64,000 bases of DNA from Paenibacillus agilis (GCF_007786455.1 NZ_VNJK01000001.1:1386074-1450073), one strand, 5' to 3'; counted from the stretch's first letter, positions 1 through 9,232 are shown. Program-made: numbers and translations. The notes: a model not told the origin generated them from the sequence alone.

Positions 1-837
1 GCTGCGCTAGGGAAGTATGCGGAAGAGATCATACCCGGATTCCTAAGGCAAACTATTCATACGAAACAGGCTGTCCCGAACAGAGAAATTGAATTAAGAG
101 GCATTAGTCTTATTGTAAGTAGCGTTCCCATTTTGGTTAATGGGAAAGTGGCGGGTGCAATTGCGACCTTCAGAGACAAGACGGAAGTGAGTCAACTTGC
201 GGAGAGGCTTACAGGTGTAAGTATGTATGCAGATGCTCTGCGCGCACAAGCGCATGAATTTATGAATAAATTGCATGTCATTCTTGGACTTGTCCATATG
301 AAGGAATATGAGCGATTACAACAATATGTGAGTGAAGTAGCGAATCGTCATCAAGAAGATATTGGGGTAATTATGAGGCAGGTGCGTGATCCAGTTATAG
401 CGGGCTTTTTACTAGGTAAAATGAGCAGAGCTCGTGAACTATGTATTCATTTCCAGCTTAGCGAAACGAGTTATCTTCCAGAATCTGAGCAATCTACAAC
501 TGCCCATCAATTAATTACGATTCTAGGCAATTTGGTAGACAATGCTATGGAAGCGCTGTCTAATGAAAAAGACGGTACGGTTCGGATTGACTTTTATGAA
601 GATGAAGGCATATTAACGATTAAAGTTATCAATAATGGTCCGGGTATTCCTGATTGTGTAAGACCACATATGTTTGAGCTGGGTTTCTCTACAAAAGGGG
701 AAGATCGAGGCTACGGTCTCCATCTTGTCCAGCAATGTGTAGCGCAAGCATATGGAACTTTGGCTGTGGAGTCCAATTCTAGTAGAGGCACTTCCATTTC
801 GGTTATGATTCCTTATCCTAGCAAGAGAGAGAGCTGA
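1..837 (+). CDS. Sensor histidine kinase, DcuS/CitA/MalK type (5'-truncated by window)
   Basis: The reading frame is open from base 1, so the sensor domain and start lie upstream; only a PAS-like segment and the kinase core are present. The kinase core has the short DcuS/CitA-type phosphoacceptor region (AQAHEFMNKLHVILGL), an N-box (LGNLVDNAMEAL), a G1 box (NNGPGIPD) and a G2 box (RGYGLHLV). These are typical of membrane kinases that sense C4-dicarboxylates or citrate. The response regulator gene follows after 6 bases, and a malate-type symporter and malic enzyme come next. I therefore infer a MalK-like malate sensor. The ligand is inferred from context only, because the periplasmic-type sensor domain is outside the window. 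Confidence 0.88.
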   Translation, partial: AALGKYAEEIIPGFLRQTIHTKQAVPNREIELRGISLIVSSVPILVNGKVAGAIATFRDKTEVSQLAERLTGVSMYADALRAQAHEFMNKLHVILGLVHMKEYERLQQYVSEVANRHQEDIGVIMRQVRDPVIAGFLLGKMSRARELCIHFQLSETSYLPESEQSTTAHQLITILGNLVDNAMEALSNEKDGTVRIDFYEDEGILTIKVINNGPGIPDCVRPHMFELGFSTKGEDRGYGLHLVQQCVAQAYGTLAVESNSSRGTSISVMIPYPSKRES

Positions 838-843
838 CGAAAG

Positions 844-1560
844 TTGATAAAGGTAATGATCGTTGAAGATGATCCAATGGTTAGGGAATTTAACAAACAT
901 TATTTGCAGCAGATGAATGGTTTTCAGCATATTACTTCCGTATCCAACGGAGATGAGGCAATCGATGTTCTCCAGAAAGAACCGATTGATTTGATTTTGC
1001 TTGATATTTATATGCCCGGAATGAACGGCTTGCAGCTCCTGGAGACGATTCGCTTGCGTGATCAGGCTGTAGATGTCATTGTCATTACCGCAGCAAGTGA
1101 TATTGTAAGTGTGAAAAAGGCTTTGCGGCTTGGCGCAGTTGATTATTTGATTAAACCCTTTGAATTTGCAAGGTTTCAAGCAGCACTTAGTACGTATCGT
1201 GAAGAAGTCAACTTGATGCAGAGCCAGAATCAGATGAGCCAAGAGGAGCTGGACAAGCTTTTGTTCCACACTGCTGATGCAAAAGGAAATGTTGAAGTCG
1301 CTGATTTGCCAAAAGGCTTGACAAGGAACACATTGCAATTGGTATATAACTGCGTGGATGACATGAAAGGGAAGTCATTTACGACGGAGGAATTATCTGC
1401 GCAAGTAGGGATATCACGAGTTTCAATGCGAAAATATTTGCAGTTTCTTAGCGAGGCTGGCGTTCTGGACGTTGAAATATGCTACGGATTTATTGGTAGA
1501 CCTTCCTACACATATCGTTTTCTACCTGACAAAGTAAGTCGCATTCATCGTTATTTATAA
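844..1560 (+). CDS. Response regulator, CitB/DctR/MalR family
   Basis: 238 residues. The N-terminal receiver has acidic pocket VEDD (residues 7-10), phosphoacceptor Asp54 in LLDIYMPG and Lys in LIKPFEFA. The C-terminal part (about 155-220) is a winged-helix output with TTEELSAQVGISRVSMRKYL, as in CitB/DcuR/MalR regulators. The start used is TTG at 844; an in-frame ATG at 856 would cut into the first beta strand (KVMIVEDD), so TTG is preferred although no strong Shine-Dalgarno is visible. Partner of the upstream kinase; probable target is the malate symporter gene downstream, whose upstream region holds an inverted repeat. Confidence 0.9.
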   Translation: MIKVMIVEDDPMVREFNKHYLQQMNGFQHITSVSNGDEAIDVLQKEPIDLILLDIYMPGMNGLQLLETIRLRDQAVDVIVITAASDIVSVKKALRLGAVDYLIKPFEFARFQAALSTYREEVNLMQSQNQMSQEELDKLLFHTADAKGNVEVADLPKGLTRNTLQLVYNCVDDMKGKSFTTEELSAQVGISRVSMRKYLQFLSEAGVLDVEICYGFIGRPSYTYRFLPDKVSRIHRYL

Positions 1561-1586
1561 AGTATCGTCTCATAGATACATGAAGG

Positions 1587-1609
1587 GCAGCCGAATAGGC
1601 TGCTTTTTT
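1587..1609 (+). terminator. Intrinsic terminator after the two-component system
   Basis: Stem GCAGCC/GGCTGC with a GAATA loop followed by six T residues. It separates the regulator pair from the symporter gene. Confidence 0.85.
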
Positions 1610-1620
1610 CATTTGTAATA

Positions 1621-1658
1621 GTTTCGTAGTTTTACTTACTTTAATTACAAAACGAAAC
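1621..1658 (+). promoter_or_regulatory. Inverted repeat, candidate operator upstream of symporter gene
   Basis: GTTTCGT at 1621-1627 and its exact reverse complement ACGAAAC at 1652-1658, 24 bases apart in an AT-rich stretch before the symporter gene. It is a candidate site for the adjacent response regulator; that assignment is inference. Confidence 0.35.
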
Positions 1659-1676
1659 ATTAAATTTCATATTATA

Positions 1677-1690
1677 TGAATGCGTTTACA
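1677..1690 (+). promoter_or_regulatory. cre-like CcpA site
   Basis: TGAATGCGTTTACA matches the Bacillus cre consensus TGWAANCGNTNWCA at every fixed position but one (T for A at position 5). It sits 48 bases upstream of the symporter start. B. subtilis maeN is known to be under catabolite control, which supports the reading. Confidence 0.5.
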
Positions 1691-1737
1691 TTTCGAATAT
1701 GATGAAAACGTAATCACAACTTGGAGGTGCTGCAGAG

Positions 1738-3075
1738 ATGGAGAATGTCGGTCAACTTAAAGTCAAACCACAGACAGAATCTAAAAAAGCAAACTTTTTA
1801 ACGCAGCTTAGTGAAATAAAAGTTGGAGTCATTCCACTTCCGCTTTATGCTGCTTTAGCAACAATCGTGTTTCTAGCTGCTTACTTTAGCAAGCTGCCAA
1901 CGGACATGATCGGTGGTTTCGCGGTTATCATCGTGTTGGGTGTTTTGTTAGGCGATATCGGATTAAGAGTACCTATTCTCAAAGACATCGGGGGACCAGC
2001 CATTCTTGCTATTTTCGTCCCTTCGACTATGGTGTTCTTAAATTGGTTTAACCCTAATTCCATGGAAGCCGTTCATGTGTTAATGAAGGAATCGAACTTC
2101 TTGTACTTCTACATTTCGGTATTAGTTGCTGGAAGTATTCTTGGGATGAATCGTACAGTATTGATTAAAGGTTTTTCTAGAATGTTTGTACCGCTCGTAT
2201 TGGGTACGCTTGCTTCTGTTGGTGCAGGTTTGCTTGTAGGTATGGCGTTTGGCTATAGTGCTTATCACACATTCTTCTTTATTATCGTACCGATTATTGG
2301 CGGTGGAATTGGAGAAGGCATCTTGCCGCTATCGATTGCATATTCTGCGATTCTTGGAGAATCATCTGCTACTTATGTATCGATGATGATTCCAGCGGCG
2401 ATTATCGGTAACGTGGTCGCTATCATTTGCGCAGGTTTGTTGAAGCGTCTTGGTGAGAAACGCCCGCATTTGAGTGGTAATGGAATCCTAGTTAAGTCTG
2501 GTGCAGACAACGATCTTTTGAATACGAAAGAAGAAGAGAAGAAGATTGATTTTGCTCAAATGGGTACTGGCTTGCTTGTAGCTTGCAGCTTCTTCATCTT
2601 TGGAGCACTAATGTCCAAATTCGTAGGCATTCCAGGTGCAATTATTATGATTATCGCTGCAGCCGTAGCGAAATATGCTAAATTGCTTCCTACGAAAGTA
2701 GAGCATGGTGCATTCCACTTGTACAAGTTTGTATCTACGTCATTGACTTGGCCGCTTATGGTTGGTCTCGGTATGCTGTATGTACCGCTAAATGATGTTG
2801 TAAAAGTAATCAGCCCTGGCTACATCTTAGTTTGCGCATCTGTAGTATTAGCGATGGTTGGTACAGGCTTCTTCATTGCTCGTTTTATGAACATGTACCC
2901 GGTAGAATCTGCAATCGTAACAGGATGTCACAGCGGCTTGGGCGGTACAGGCGATGTAGCGATTCTATCTGCATCTAACCGTATGGGAATGATGCCATTC
3001 GCTCAAATTTCTACTCGTCTTGGTGGAGCAGCTACCGTAATTTTAGCAACATTGCTATTGAATTTCTTTAGCTAA
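1738..3075 (+). CDS. maeN: Na+/malate (2-hydroxycarboxylate) symporter, MaeN/CitS family
   Basis: 445 residues, about 11 hydrophobic segments, matching the 2-hydroxycarboxylate transporter family. Both pore-loop signatures are visible: GGGIGEGILPLS in the first half and CHSGLGGTGDVAILSA in the second, the duplicated GGXG loops of this inverted-repeat fold. Imports malate or citrate with Na+. The start is set by GGAGGT at 1723-1728. The upstream DcuS-type two-component system and downstream malic enzyme favour malate as substrate; sequence alone cannot exclude citrate. Confidence 0.88.
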   Translation: MENVGQLKVKPQTESKKANFLTQLSEIKVGVIPLPLYAALATIVFLAAYFSKLPTDMIGGFAVIIVLGVLLGDIGLRVPILKDIGGPAILAIFVPSTMVFLNWFNPNSMEAVHVLMKESNFLYFYISVLVAGSILGMNRTVLIKGFSRMFVPLVLGTLASVGAGLLVGMAFGYSAYHTFFFIIVPIIGGGIGEGILPLSIAYSAILGESSATYVSMMIPAAIIGNVVAIICAGLLKRLGEKRPHLSGNGILVKSGADNDLLNTKEEEKKIDFAQMGTGLLVACSFFIFGALMSKFVGIPGAIIMIIAAAVAKYAKLLPTKVEHGAFHLYKFVSTSLTWPLMVGLGMLYVPLNDVVKVISPGYILVCASVVLAMVGTGFFIARFMNMYPVESAIVTGCHSGLGGTGDVAILSASNRMGMMPFAQISTRLGGAATVILATLLLNFFS

Positions 3076-3183
3076 TACACGATATATAAAAAAAGACAGC
3101 CTTGCACATTACACAACATGGATAGGGAATGGTTTCATCCAGATGAATCAAAATGCAGATGAGCCAACGAGGAGGAACATATT

Positions 3184-4677
3184 GTGAAAGAACGCAGCAA
3201 CATGAATAAGCAGCTTACCGTTACAATCCGAGTAAAATACGGTAAAGAGAAAGTGGCATTTGGAACGTTAGCGACACAAATTGGTTATGATGGCGGCGAT
3301 ATTATCGGTATCGATGTTATTTCATCGACAAAGACGCATCATATTCGTGATATCACGGTTAATGTTGCAGATCCAGAGCATGGACAAATGATAGGTGAGC
3401 AATTGTCTAAGCTGGAAGGCGTAGTCGTGATTCATATTTCAGACCAAACATTCCTGCTGCATGTTGGCGGTAAAATCGAAATGAAGCCGAAACATCCAGT
3501 TACAAGCCGTCAAATGCTTTCGAAAGTTTATACGCCTGGGGTAGCAAGAATTTGTACGGCTATTGCAGATGATCCTGATAAAGCTCATTCCTTAACGATC
3601 AAGCGCAATACAGTTGCTGTTGTATCTGATGGAACGGCGGTGCTCGGTCTGGGCGACATTGGCCCAGCAGCAGCAATGCCTGTTATGGAAGGAAAGGCGA
3701 TGCTGTTCAAGCAACTGGCTGGTGTTGATGCTTTCCCGATTTGCCTAGATACTAAAGATCCAGATGAAATCGTACGGATCGTCAAGGCTATGGCTCCAAC
3801 ATTCGGAGGGATTAACCTTGAGGATATTTCATCTCCACGCTGCTTCGAAATTGAAGCGCGACTGAAGCAAGAATTGGACATTCCTGTATTCCATGACGAT
3901 CAGCATGGTACGGCAGTAGTTATCTTGGCGGGACTTATCAACGCTCTAAAAGTATGCGGCAAGCGACTAGAAGATATTAAAGTCGTTGTAAATGGTATTG
4001 GCTCCGCCGGCATTGCATGTACGAAAATGCTGATTAAGGCAGGTGTTCGTCATGTCGTCGGTGTAGATCGTGCTGGTGCGATTTGTAGAGGCATCCAATA
4101 TGATAACCCACAATGGAATATGTATGCACAGATTACGAACCCAGACAATTTAAGTGGATCACTTTCGGATGTTATTGCTGGAGCGGATGTATTTATCGGT
4201 GTATCTGCACCTGGTGTATTGAAAATTGAAGACATTAAGAAGATGGCAGTTGATCCGATTGTGTTCGCGATGGCGAACCCGATTCCAGAGATTGATCCGG
4301 ATGTAGCAGCGCCATTTGTTAGAGTCATGGCGACAGGGCGTTCGGATTATCCAAACCAAATTAACAACGTACACTGTTTCCCAGGTATTTTCCGTGGTGC
4401 GCTAGATTGTCGTGCTACTGATATCACGGAAGAGATGAAGTTGGCAGCTGCGCATGCGATTGCTTCTGTTGTAACAGAAGATCAACTGAGCGAGACTTAC
4501 ATTATCCCGAACGTATTTAATGAACAAGTTGCTAAAAGCGTTCGAACGGCGGTTATTAAGGCAGCGCATCAATCAGGCGTAGCCCGTAAGATGCCGCTGG
4601 ACATGCAATCTTCTGAAGAAGCTAGTACGGAGGAATCAGCTAGCTTTGAGGAGCAGCTTGAAATCGTTTGGAATTAA
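3184..4677 (+). CDS. Malic enzyme with N-terminal ACT-like domain
   Basis: 497 residues. Residues about 8-95 form an ACT-like regulatory domain; the malic enzyme catalytic core follows. Seen motifs: VYTPGVARIC (catalytic Tyr region), VSDGTAVLGLGDIGPAAAMP, metal/acid residues in VFHDDQHGTAVV, and a nucleotide-binding loop NGIGSAGIAC. It decarboxylates malate to pyruvate with NAD(P)+; a malolactic activity is a less likely alternative. The start is GTG 3184, eight bases after GAGGAGG at 3169-3175; an internal ATG at 3205 lacks such spacing. It lies 108 bases after the symporter and probably shares its transcript, so that imported malate enters central metabolism. The acidic C-terminal tail (about 25 residues) is not part of the core. 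Confidence 0.9.
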   Translation: MKERSNMNKQLTVTIRVKYGKEKVAFGTLATQIGYDGGDIIGIDVISSTKTHHIRDITVNVADPEHGQMIGEQLSKLEGVVVIHISDQTFLLHVGGKIEMKPKHPVTSRQMLSKVYTPGVARICTAIADDPDKAHSLTIKRNTVAVVSDGTAVLGLGDIGPAAAMPVMEGKAMLFKQLAGVDAFPICLDTKDPDEIVRIVKAMAPTFGGINLEDISSPRCFEIEARLKQELDIPVFHDDQHGTAVVILAGLINALKVCGKRLEDIKVVVNGIGSAGIACTKMLIKAGVRHVVGVDRAGAICRGIQYDNPQWNMYAQITNPDNLSGSLSDVIAGADVFIGVSAPGVLKIEDIKKMAVDPIVFAMANPIPEIDPDVAAPFVRVMATGRSDYPNQINNVHCFPGIFRGALDCRATDITEEMKLAAAHAIASVVTEDQLSETYIIPNVFNEQVAKSVRTAVIKAAHQSGVARKMPLDMQSSEEASTEESASFEEQLEIVWN

Positions 4678-4730
4678 GACAAATTAGGATAGAATATATG
4701 CTGCGCATTTCGGTTCATACAGTATAAAAA

Positions 4731-4764
4731 AACAGCCCTTATCCTATATAGGACAAGGGCTGTT
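4731..4764 (-). terminator. Terminator for dtpT, possibly bidirectional
   Basis: AACAGCCCTT pairs with AAGGGCTGTT around an inner TCCT/AGGA stem. On the minus strand it is followed by a run of seven T, so it mainly serves the peptide transporter; it may also stop the convergent malic enzyme transcript. Confidence 0.8.
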
Positions 4765-4780
4765 GTATATCGCTAAAGTT

Positions 4781-6175
4781 TTATAGTTCGGATACCTGCG
4801 CCATGGAACTGAGCTTCTTGGATAGCATCATTAGAACCAAGCCAAGAACGATAGCAGCAGCGCCTATAATGGCAAATACGTTGAAATAGCCAAGTGTCTT
4901 AATGTTAGAAGCGAATTGGCTTCCTAAAATGTTGGCAATTCCTGTACTTGATAACCATACTCCCATTAACAGGGAAGTTAGTTTAACCGGAGAAATTTTG
5001 TTTACGATGGACAAGCCAACTGGCGACAAGAACAATTCCCCAAGTGTGTGGAAGAAGTATGTTCCAACGATAAACATAATATGAGCTTGAGATATAACGC
5101 TATTTGGATCGCTACCTGTTTGCATAACTGCTACTAGCAGTACCATGTAACCTACACCCAATAGTACCATCCCGAGTCCCATTTTCACTCCGAAGCTTAG
5201 GTCTCCACGTTTGGAACGAGCAAGCTTCAACCATAGTGCAGAGACGATTGGTGCAAGAATAATAATGAACAATGGATTGATGGATTGGAACCAAGATGTC
5301 GGAATTTCAAAACCGAATATGGTTTTATCTACAAATTGATTCGTATACAACGTTAACAACCCGCCTGCTTGTTCAAATCCTGCCCAGAAGAAAATAACAA
5401 AGCATGTGACAATTAAAATAACTTTTGTGCGCTGCTTTTCAAGTGGTGTTAATGGAGTTTTGACTGCAGCAGTCTTTTGATCGTTCTTACTGCGCACAGG
5501 TGCTTTACCGATATCACCAAGATATTTAGGAGCTAGTGTATTAAAAATAATTTGCCCGATGATCATACCAATACCTGAAGCTAAGAATGCATATTTATAA
5601 CCGTACAAGATTGTATCAGCCATAGGAATTTTGAACAACTGCTCAGCCAAGTAGCCGCACACGAGCGGTGCGAACAGGCTGCCCACGTTGATACCCATGT
5701 AGAATATCGTATAAGCGGAGTCTACACGACGGTCACCCTTAGGATACAAATCGCCGACAAGCGTAGAGACATTCGGTTTGAAGAATCCATTACCGATAAT
5801 GATAAAGGCAAGACCGGTATACAACATAGTCGTGGTTTGATCCATAAATAGAGCGAAGTTTCCGATTGCAATACAGATACCGCCAATGGTTACAGCAAGT
5901 CTTCTTCCGAGATATTTATCAGATAAATATCCACCCAATAGTGGTGTGAAGTAACATGCTCCGGTAAAAATACCGTAAACCGTAAGAGCGGTACTTTCTG
6001 AAAAACCTAAACCTCCGCTAATTAACGCGGTAGTTAAGTAAAGTACGAGCATAGCTCTCATTCCATAGTAACTGAATCTTTCCCACATTTCCGTGAAAAA
6101 TAGTACATACAAGCCTGGTGGATGCTTGTCCTTACGATTCGTTGCATTGGAAGCGGCTGCTTGATGAGTTGACAT
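4781..6175 (-). CDS. dtpT: Di-/tripeptide:H+ symporter, POT/PTR2 family
   Basis: 464 residues with about 14 hydrophobic segments. The N-terminus carries the POT signature ExxER (FFTEMWERFSYYGMRA), and the second PTR2 signature appears as FYMGINVGSLFAPLVCGYL, preceded by GNGFFKPNVSTLVGDLY. Imports di- and tripeptides with protons across the cell membrane. Start supported by AGGAGG about 8 bases upstream on the minus strand. Monocistronic: convergent with the malic enzyme and divergent from the CNNM/CBS gene. Confidence 0.93.
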   Translation of the reverse strand: MSTHQAAASNATNRKDKHPPGLYVLFFTEMWERFSYYGMRAMLVLYLTTALISGGLGFSESTALTVYGIFTGACYFTPLLGGYLSDKYLGRRLAVTIGGICIAIGNFALFMDQTTTMLYTGLAFIIIGNGFFKPNVSTLVGDLYPKGDRRVDSAYTIFYMGINVGSLFAPLVCGYLAEQLFKIPMADTILYGYKYAFLASGIGMIIGQIIFNTLAPKYLGDIGKAPVRSKNDQKTAAVKTPLTPLEKQRTKVILIVTCFVIFFWAGFEQAGGLLTLYTNQFVDKTIFGFEIPTSWFQSINPLFIIILAPIVSALWLKLARSKRGDLSFGVKMGLGMVLLGVGYMVLLVAVMQTGSDPNSVISQAHIMFIVGTYFFHTLGELFLSPVGLSIVNKISPVKLTSLLMGVWLSSTGIANILGSQFASNIKTLGYFNVFAIIGAAAIVLGLVLMMLSKKLSSMAQVSEL

Positions 6176-6665
6176 GATGTGTTCCTCCTGTCCGCAACGT
6201 TTATAATTATAACAAACGGTAGTTTATTATTCATGATCATACGCCGATCTATTGTGGGGTGTCAACTGGAAATAGGGATTTGTAATACTGAAATCCCATT
6301 ATTTTCAATAATATCTTAATATATTATTAAATATAAACAGGTTGTAAACTTTACATTCATGGTACATATTACTAAGCTGTAATTTGCGGATAATAAACAG
6401 GTATGGAATTCAGAATGTCAGCACGTAACATAATAATGAGAAATAGGGTAAATTAATTTCAGCGCGTGGGCGAATGAATGGGATTGTGGTGGCGTAACCG
6501 TACAAAAAGGGTCGCTGACACTGACTATATAGTCATGTTGCTGTGGAGAGAGTCAAATGCGGCTGGATTCAGACTTTGTAACTTTTGAAACAAGAAATTA
6601 TAATAAGAGTATCTCTATTTCAAGAATTATGAAATCTAATGTCAAAAGGAGAAGGTACCTATCTA
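6176..6665. other. Divergent intergenic region with structured leader
   Basis: 490 bases without a convincing gene. The first half is very AT-rich and should hold the dtpT promoter. The second half (about 6460-6600) is more GC-balanced and contains a perfect 14-base palindrome TGACTATATAGTCA at 6522-6535, flanked by ACA/TGT with one bulged base, giving a hairpin 130 bases before the CNNM/CBS start. It does not match an M-box or yybP-ykoY consensus. A structured 5' leader is possible but unproven. Confidence 0.4.
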
Positions 6666-7976
6666 ATGGAAATTCCCACGGTTGAGTTTATCCTCATAGC
6701 TATACTAATTGGATTGACTGCATTTTTCGTAGCAACAGAATTTGCTATCGTCAAAATTCGTACGAGCCGTATCGATCAATTGGTATTGGAAGGACAAAAA
6801 AACGCCCTGGCAGCTAAAAAAGTAATCAGTAATTTAGATGGATACTTGTCTGCTTGTCAGTTGGGTATTACCATTACCGCACTTGGATTAGGATGGTTAG
6901 GAGAACCGACAGTTGAGAAACTGCTACATCCTCTTTTTAACGAGTTTGGTATTAGACCAGAACTGGCCGGAGTCCTTTCTTTTGTGATTGCATTTGTACT
7001 GATGACCTACATTCATGTAGTTGTAGGTGAACTTGCGCCTAAATCATTGGCCATTCAAAAAGCAGAAAAGATCACTTTGCTATTAGCAAAGCCAATCATT
7101 TTCTTTTATAAAATTATGTATCCGTTCATTTGGCTCTTGAATGGTTCAGCGAATGCACTAATTCGCTTGTTCGGATTGAAGCCTGCTAGTGAGCACGAAG
7201 AGGCTCACTCTGAAGAAGAGCTTCAAATCATCTTAAGTGAGAGCTACGAAAGCGGTAAAATCAATAACACGGAATATGGATATGTGAGCCGAATTTTTGC
7301 TTTTGATGAATTGCTAGCTAAAGAAATCATGGTACCTCGTACAGATATGATCTCCTTAGATGGTGATCTTACTGTATTGGAAAACATTCCGATTATGCGA
7401 GAGGAACAGTATACTCGTTATCCTGTCATTCATAATGACAAGGACAATGTAATCGGGATGGTCAACATGAAGCAATTGTTCCTTACGATGGATGGCACTC
7501 TTCGTGAACAACCGTTGAAGAACTTAATTCGCCCTGTACTGACAGTTTCAGAAGCAATGCCGGTTAAGCAGTTGCTTCGCAAGATGCAGCAGGATCATAT
7601 TCATATGGCGATACTAGTCGATGAATACGGCGGTACATCAGGTATGATTACGATTGAGGATATACTCGAAGAAATCGTCGGTGAGATTCGAGATGAATTC
7701 GATGCCGAAGAACGCGCTGAGGTGGAGCGAGTAGGTGAAGGGCATTATCGTGTAGATGGTAAAGTATTGCTAAGTGACGTCAATGACCTGCTTGGTACGC
7801 ATCTAGAAAGCGATGATTTTGACACGATTGCAGGCTGGTTGTACGATCGTCACCCTGAAGGCAAACGCGGCAGTAAAATCGTCGTGGAAGGGGTCATGTT
7901 CACTATCTTAGAAAAAGAACGCCACCGTATCCGCAAAATTGAATTGAAGCGAATGGATTCGGAAGAAGGACAGTAA
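6666..7976 (+). CDS. CNNM/CBS-domain membrane protein (CorC/HlyC family, YqhB/YhdP-like)
   Basis: 436 residues. An N-terminal CNNM (DUF21) domain with about four hydrophobic segments (residues 1-180), a CBS pair (about 200-330, including MVPRTDMISLD and DEYGGTSGMITIEDILEEIVG), and a C-terminal CorC/HlyC transporter-associated domain (about 345-425). Members are linked to Mg2+ or Co2+ export and are often called hemolysins without good reason. The start is moved to ATG 6666: the upstream in-frame ATG at 6639 lies in front of AAAGGAGAAGG, which is the ribosome binding site for 6666. No close operon partner; a terminator follows at 8055. Confidence 0.88.
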   Translation: MEIPTVEFILIAILIGLTAFFVATEFAIVKIRTSRIDQLVLEGQKNALAAKKVISNLDGYLSACQLGITITALGLGWLGEPTVEKLLHPLFNEFGIRPELAGVLSFVIAFVLMTYIHVVVGELAPKSLAIQKAEKITLLLAKPIIFFYKIMYPFIWLLNGSANALIRLFGLKPASEHEEAHSEEELQIILSESYESGKINNTEYGYVSRIFAFDELLAKEIMVPRTDMISLDGDLTVLENIPIMREEQYTRYPVIHNDKDNVIGMVNMKQLFLTMDGTLREQPLKNLIRPVLTVSEAMPVKQLLRKMQQDHIHMAILVDEYGGTSGMITIEDILEEIVGEIRDEFDAEERAEVERVGEGHYRVDGKVLLSDVNDLLGTHLESDDFDTIAGWLYDRHPEGKRGSKIVVEGVMFTILEKERHRIRKIELKRMDSEEGQ

Positions 7977-8054
7977 TTCAACATTTACAGTTCATAGTCA
8001 TTATGATATGTTAAGAATAACCAATAAAATAATAGCACAGTGGCCGAAAGCATC

Positions 8055-8089
8055 GGACAATTCTCATTACTCGAGGATTGTCCTTTTTT
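8055..8089 (+). terminator. Intrinsic terminator
   Basis: GGACAAT (8055-8061) pairs with ATTGTCC (8077-8083), followed by six T. It ends the CNNM/CBS transcript and lies just in front of the next small gene, so readthrough may set that gene's expression. Confidence 0.85.
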
Positions 8090-8135
8090 GCGTTTCCAGG
8101 GGTTGCCAAGCGTGCTCAAAAGGAGATATATTCAT

Positions 8136-8639
8136 ATGAAACAAACCGTCGATCTGAAGTCATTTTATGTAGCGGGTACTTTTCATGAATGCTATGAGGA
8201 TATGTACCACCATGTAACGGAACAAAGCTCGGTTCATGGAGGCACCTTTCTTAACAAACAGAAGGTGATGCCGATGGTGTATGGATTACGGTTGGAACAG
8301 CGTTATTTCTCCGGAGTACGATGTCATAGCAATCGGGATATTTCGGATGGTGACTATGTCATTGAGGTGCGTGGAGGAAGTTATGAAATGAGGCCTTACA
8401 ATCAGCTTTGTTTGGAAGCGGAGGGTAATCTGTCAGACGCTTCTTCTATAGAGCTTCCGAAGCCGATTACGATCATTGAATTTGTTTCAACTCCTGATGG
8501 TTATGCCCCTTGGTGGTGCTACATTCCGGTATCTTTTAAGCCTTGGGAGGATATGAGAAACGATCGTAGATTACCTCGTCACTTGAAGGCAGACATGGTG
8601 CTCAGGGAATCACGCAGATGTTTTACACTTGCTTATTAG
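8136..8639 (+). CDS. Hypothetical protein, possibly GyrI/effector-binding-like
   Basis: 167 residues, no signal peptide or membrane segment. The start is ATG 8136 after AAAAGGAG; a longer frame from GTG 8040 would run through the terminator hairpin and is rejected. The mixed beta-rich sequence with GDYVIEVRGGSYEMRPYN and a Trp-rich end (GYAPWWCYIPVSFKPWED) faintly resembles small-molecule-binding GyrI-type domains, but no diagnostic motif is visible. Followed 33 bases later by a GNAT gene, probably co-transcribed. Function not assigned. Confidence 0.65.
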   Translation: MKQTVDLKSFYVAGTFHECYEDMYHHVTEQSSVHGGTFLNKQKVMPMVYGLRLEQRYFSGVRCHSNRDISDGDYVIEVRGGSYEMRPYNQLCLEAEGNLSDASSIELPKPITIIEFVSTPDGYAPWWCYIPVSFKPWEDMRNDRRLPRHLKADMVLRESRRCFTLAY

Positions 8640-8672
8640 CTGAATAACTAACATGATGAGGGGGAAGATGCG

Positions 8673-9176
8673 ATGAATATTCGGCCAATTCTAAAAGAAG
8701 ATGCTATTCATGTTCAACTAGTCGCTAAGCAGTCATGGAATGCTGCTTATGGTGACATCTATCCACAATCCTTTATTGAGGAATTCGTCAGTAGTGCTTA
8801 CAGTATGGATAATCTGGAGCGAAGTGCAGAGAGAGATGCGCAAAGAGAGGAACGGCATTTTTATGTCTGTGAACTAGAAGGCGCTATTATTGCGTTTGCC
8901 CAGGTTATGAAGCAAGAGTCGGCGGGAGAATATGAGTTACTGCGTATATATGTGCACCCAGATCGGCAGAATGCAGGTGCTGGACGCTTGCTGTTATCTA
9001 ATTATCTGTCTACAATGCCTCACATGAACAAGCTTGTCGCTTGGGTAGAGGATAAAAATGAGCTAGGCCGGCGTTTCTATGAGCGTAATGGTTTTGTACA
9101 GACTTCTCATATGGTGGAGAAGCATGAACACTTTGAGACTCAACTTATAGAGTACACCTGGCAGCGAACATTTTAA
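8673..9176 (+). CDS. GNAT-family N-acetyltransferase
   Basis: 167 residues. The acetyl-CoA loop appears as IYVHPDRQNAGAGRLLLSNY (motif A, R/Q-x-x-G-A/G pattern), and motif B as LGRRFYERNGFVQT. Opening NIRPILKEDAIHVQLVAKQSWNAAY is typical of GNATs. Start ATG 8673 after GAGGGGGA. The acceptor substrate cannot be read from sequence. Confidence 0.87.
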   Translation: MNIRPILKEDAIHVQLVAKQSWNAAYGDIYPQSFIEEFVSSAYSMDNLERSAERDAQREERHFYVCELEGAIIAFAQVMKQESAGEYELLRIYVHPDRQNAGAGRLLLSNYLSTMPHMNKLVAWVEDKNELGRRFYERNGFVQTSHMVEKHEHFETQLIEYTWQRTF

Positions 9177-9232
9177 TTTTAATTCCGTATGTAATAGGTA
9201 ATAGATGAGAGAATAATATAAACATAGACAGA

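Noticed and set aside
613-1338. 241-codon open frame on the minus strand
   Set aside because: It lies antisense to the kinase and response regulator genes, whose products have clear motifs; the antisense translation shows no domain.
6460-6640. M-box or yybP-ykoY riboswitch before the CNNM/CBS gene
   Set aside because: The conserved blocks of these classes are absent; only a simple palindrome is seen.
8040-8135. N-terminal extension of the 8136 gene from GTG 8040
   Set aside because: It would translate through an intrinsic terminator hairpin, and a good ribosome binding site precedes ATG 8136.
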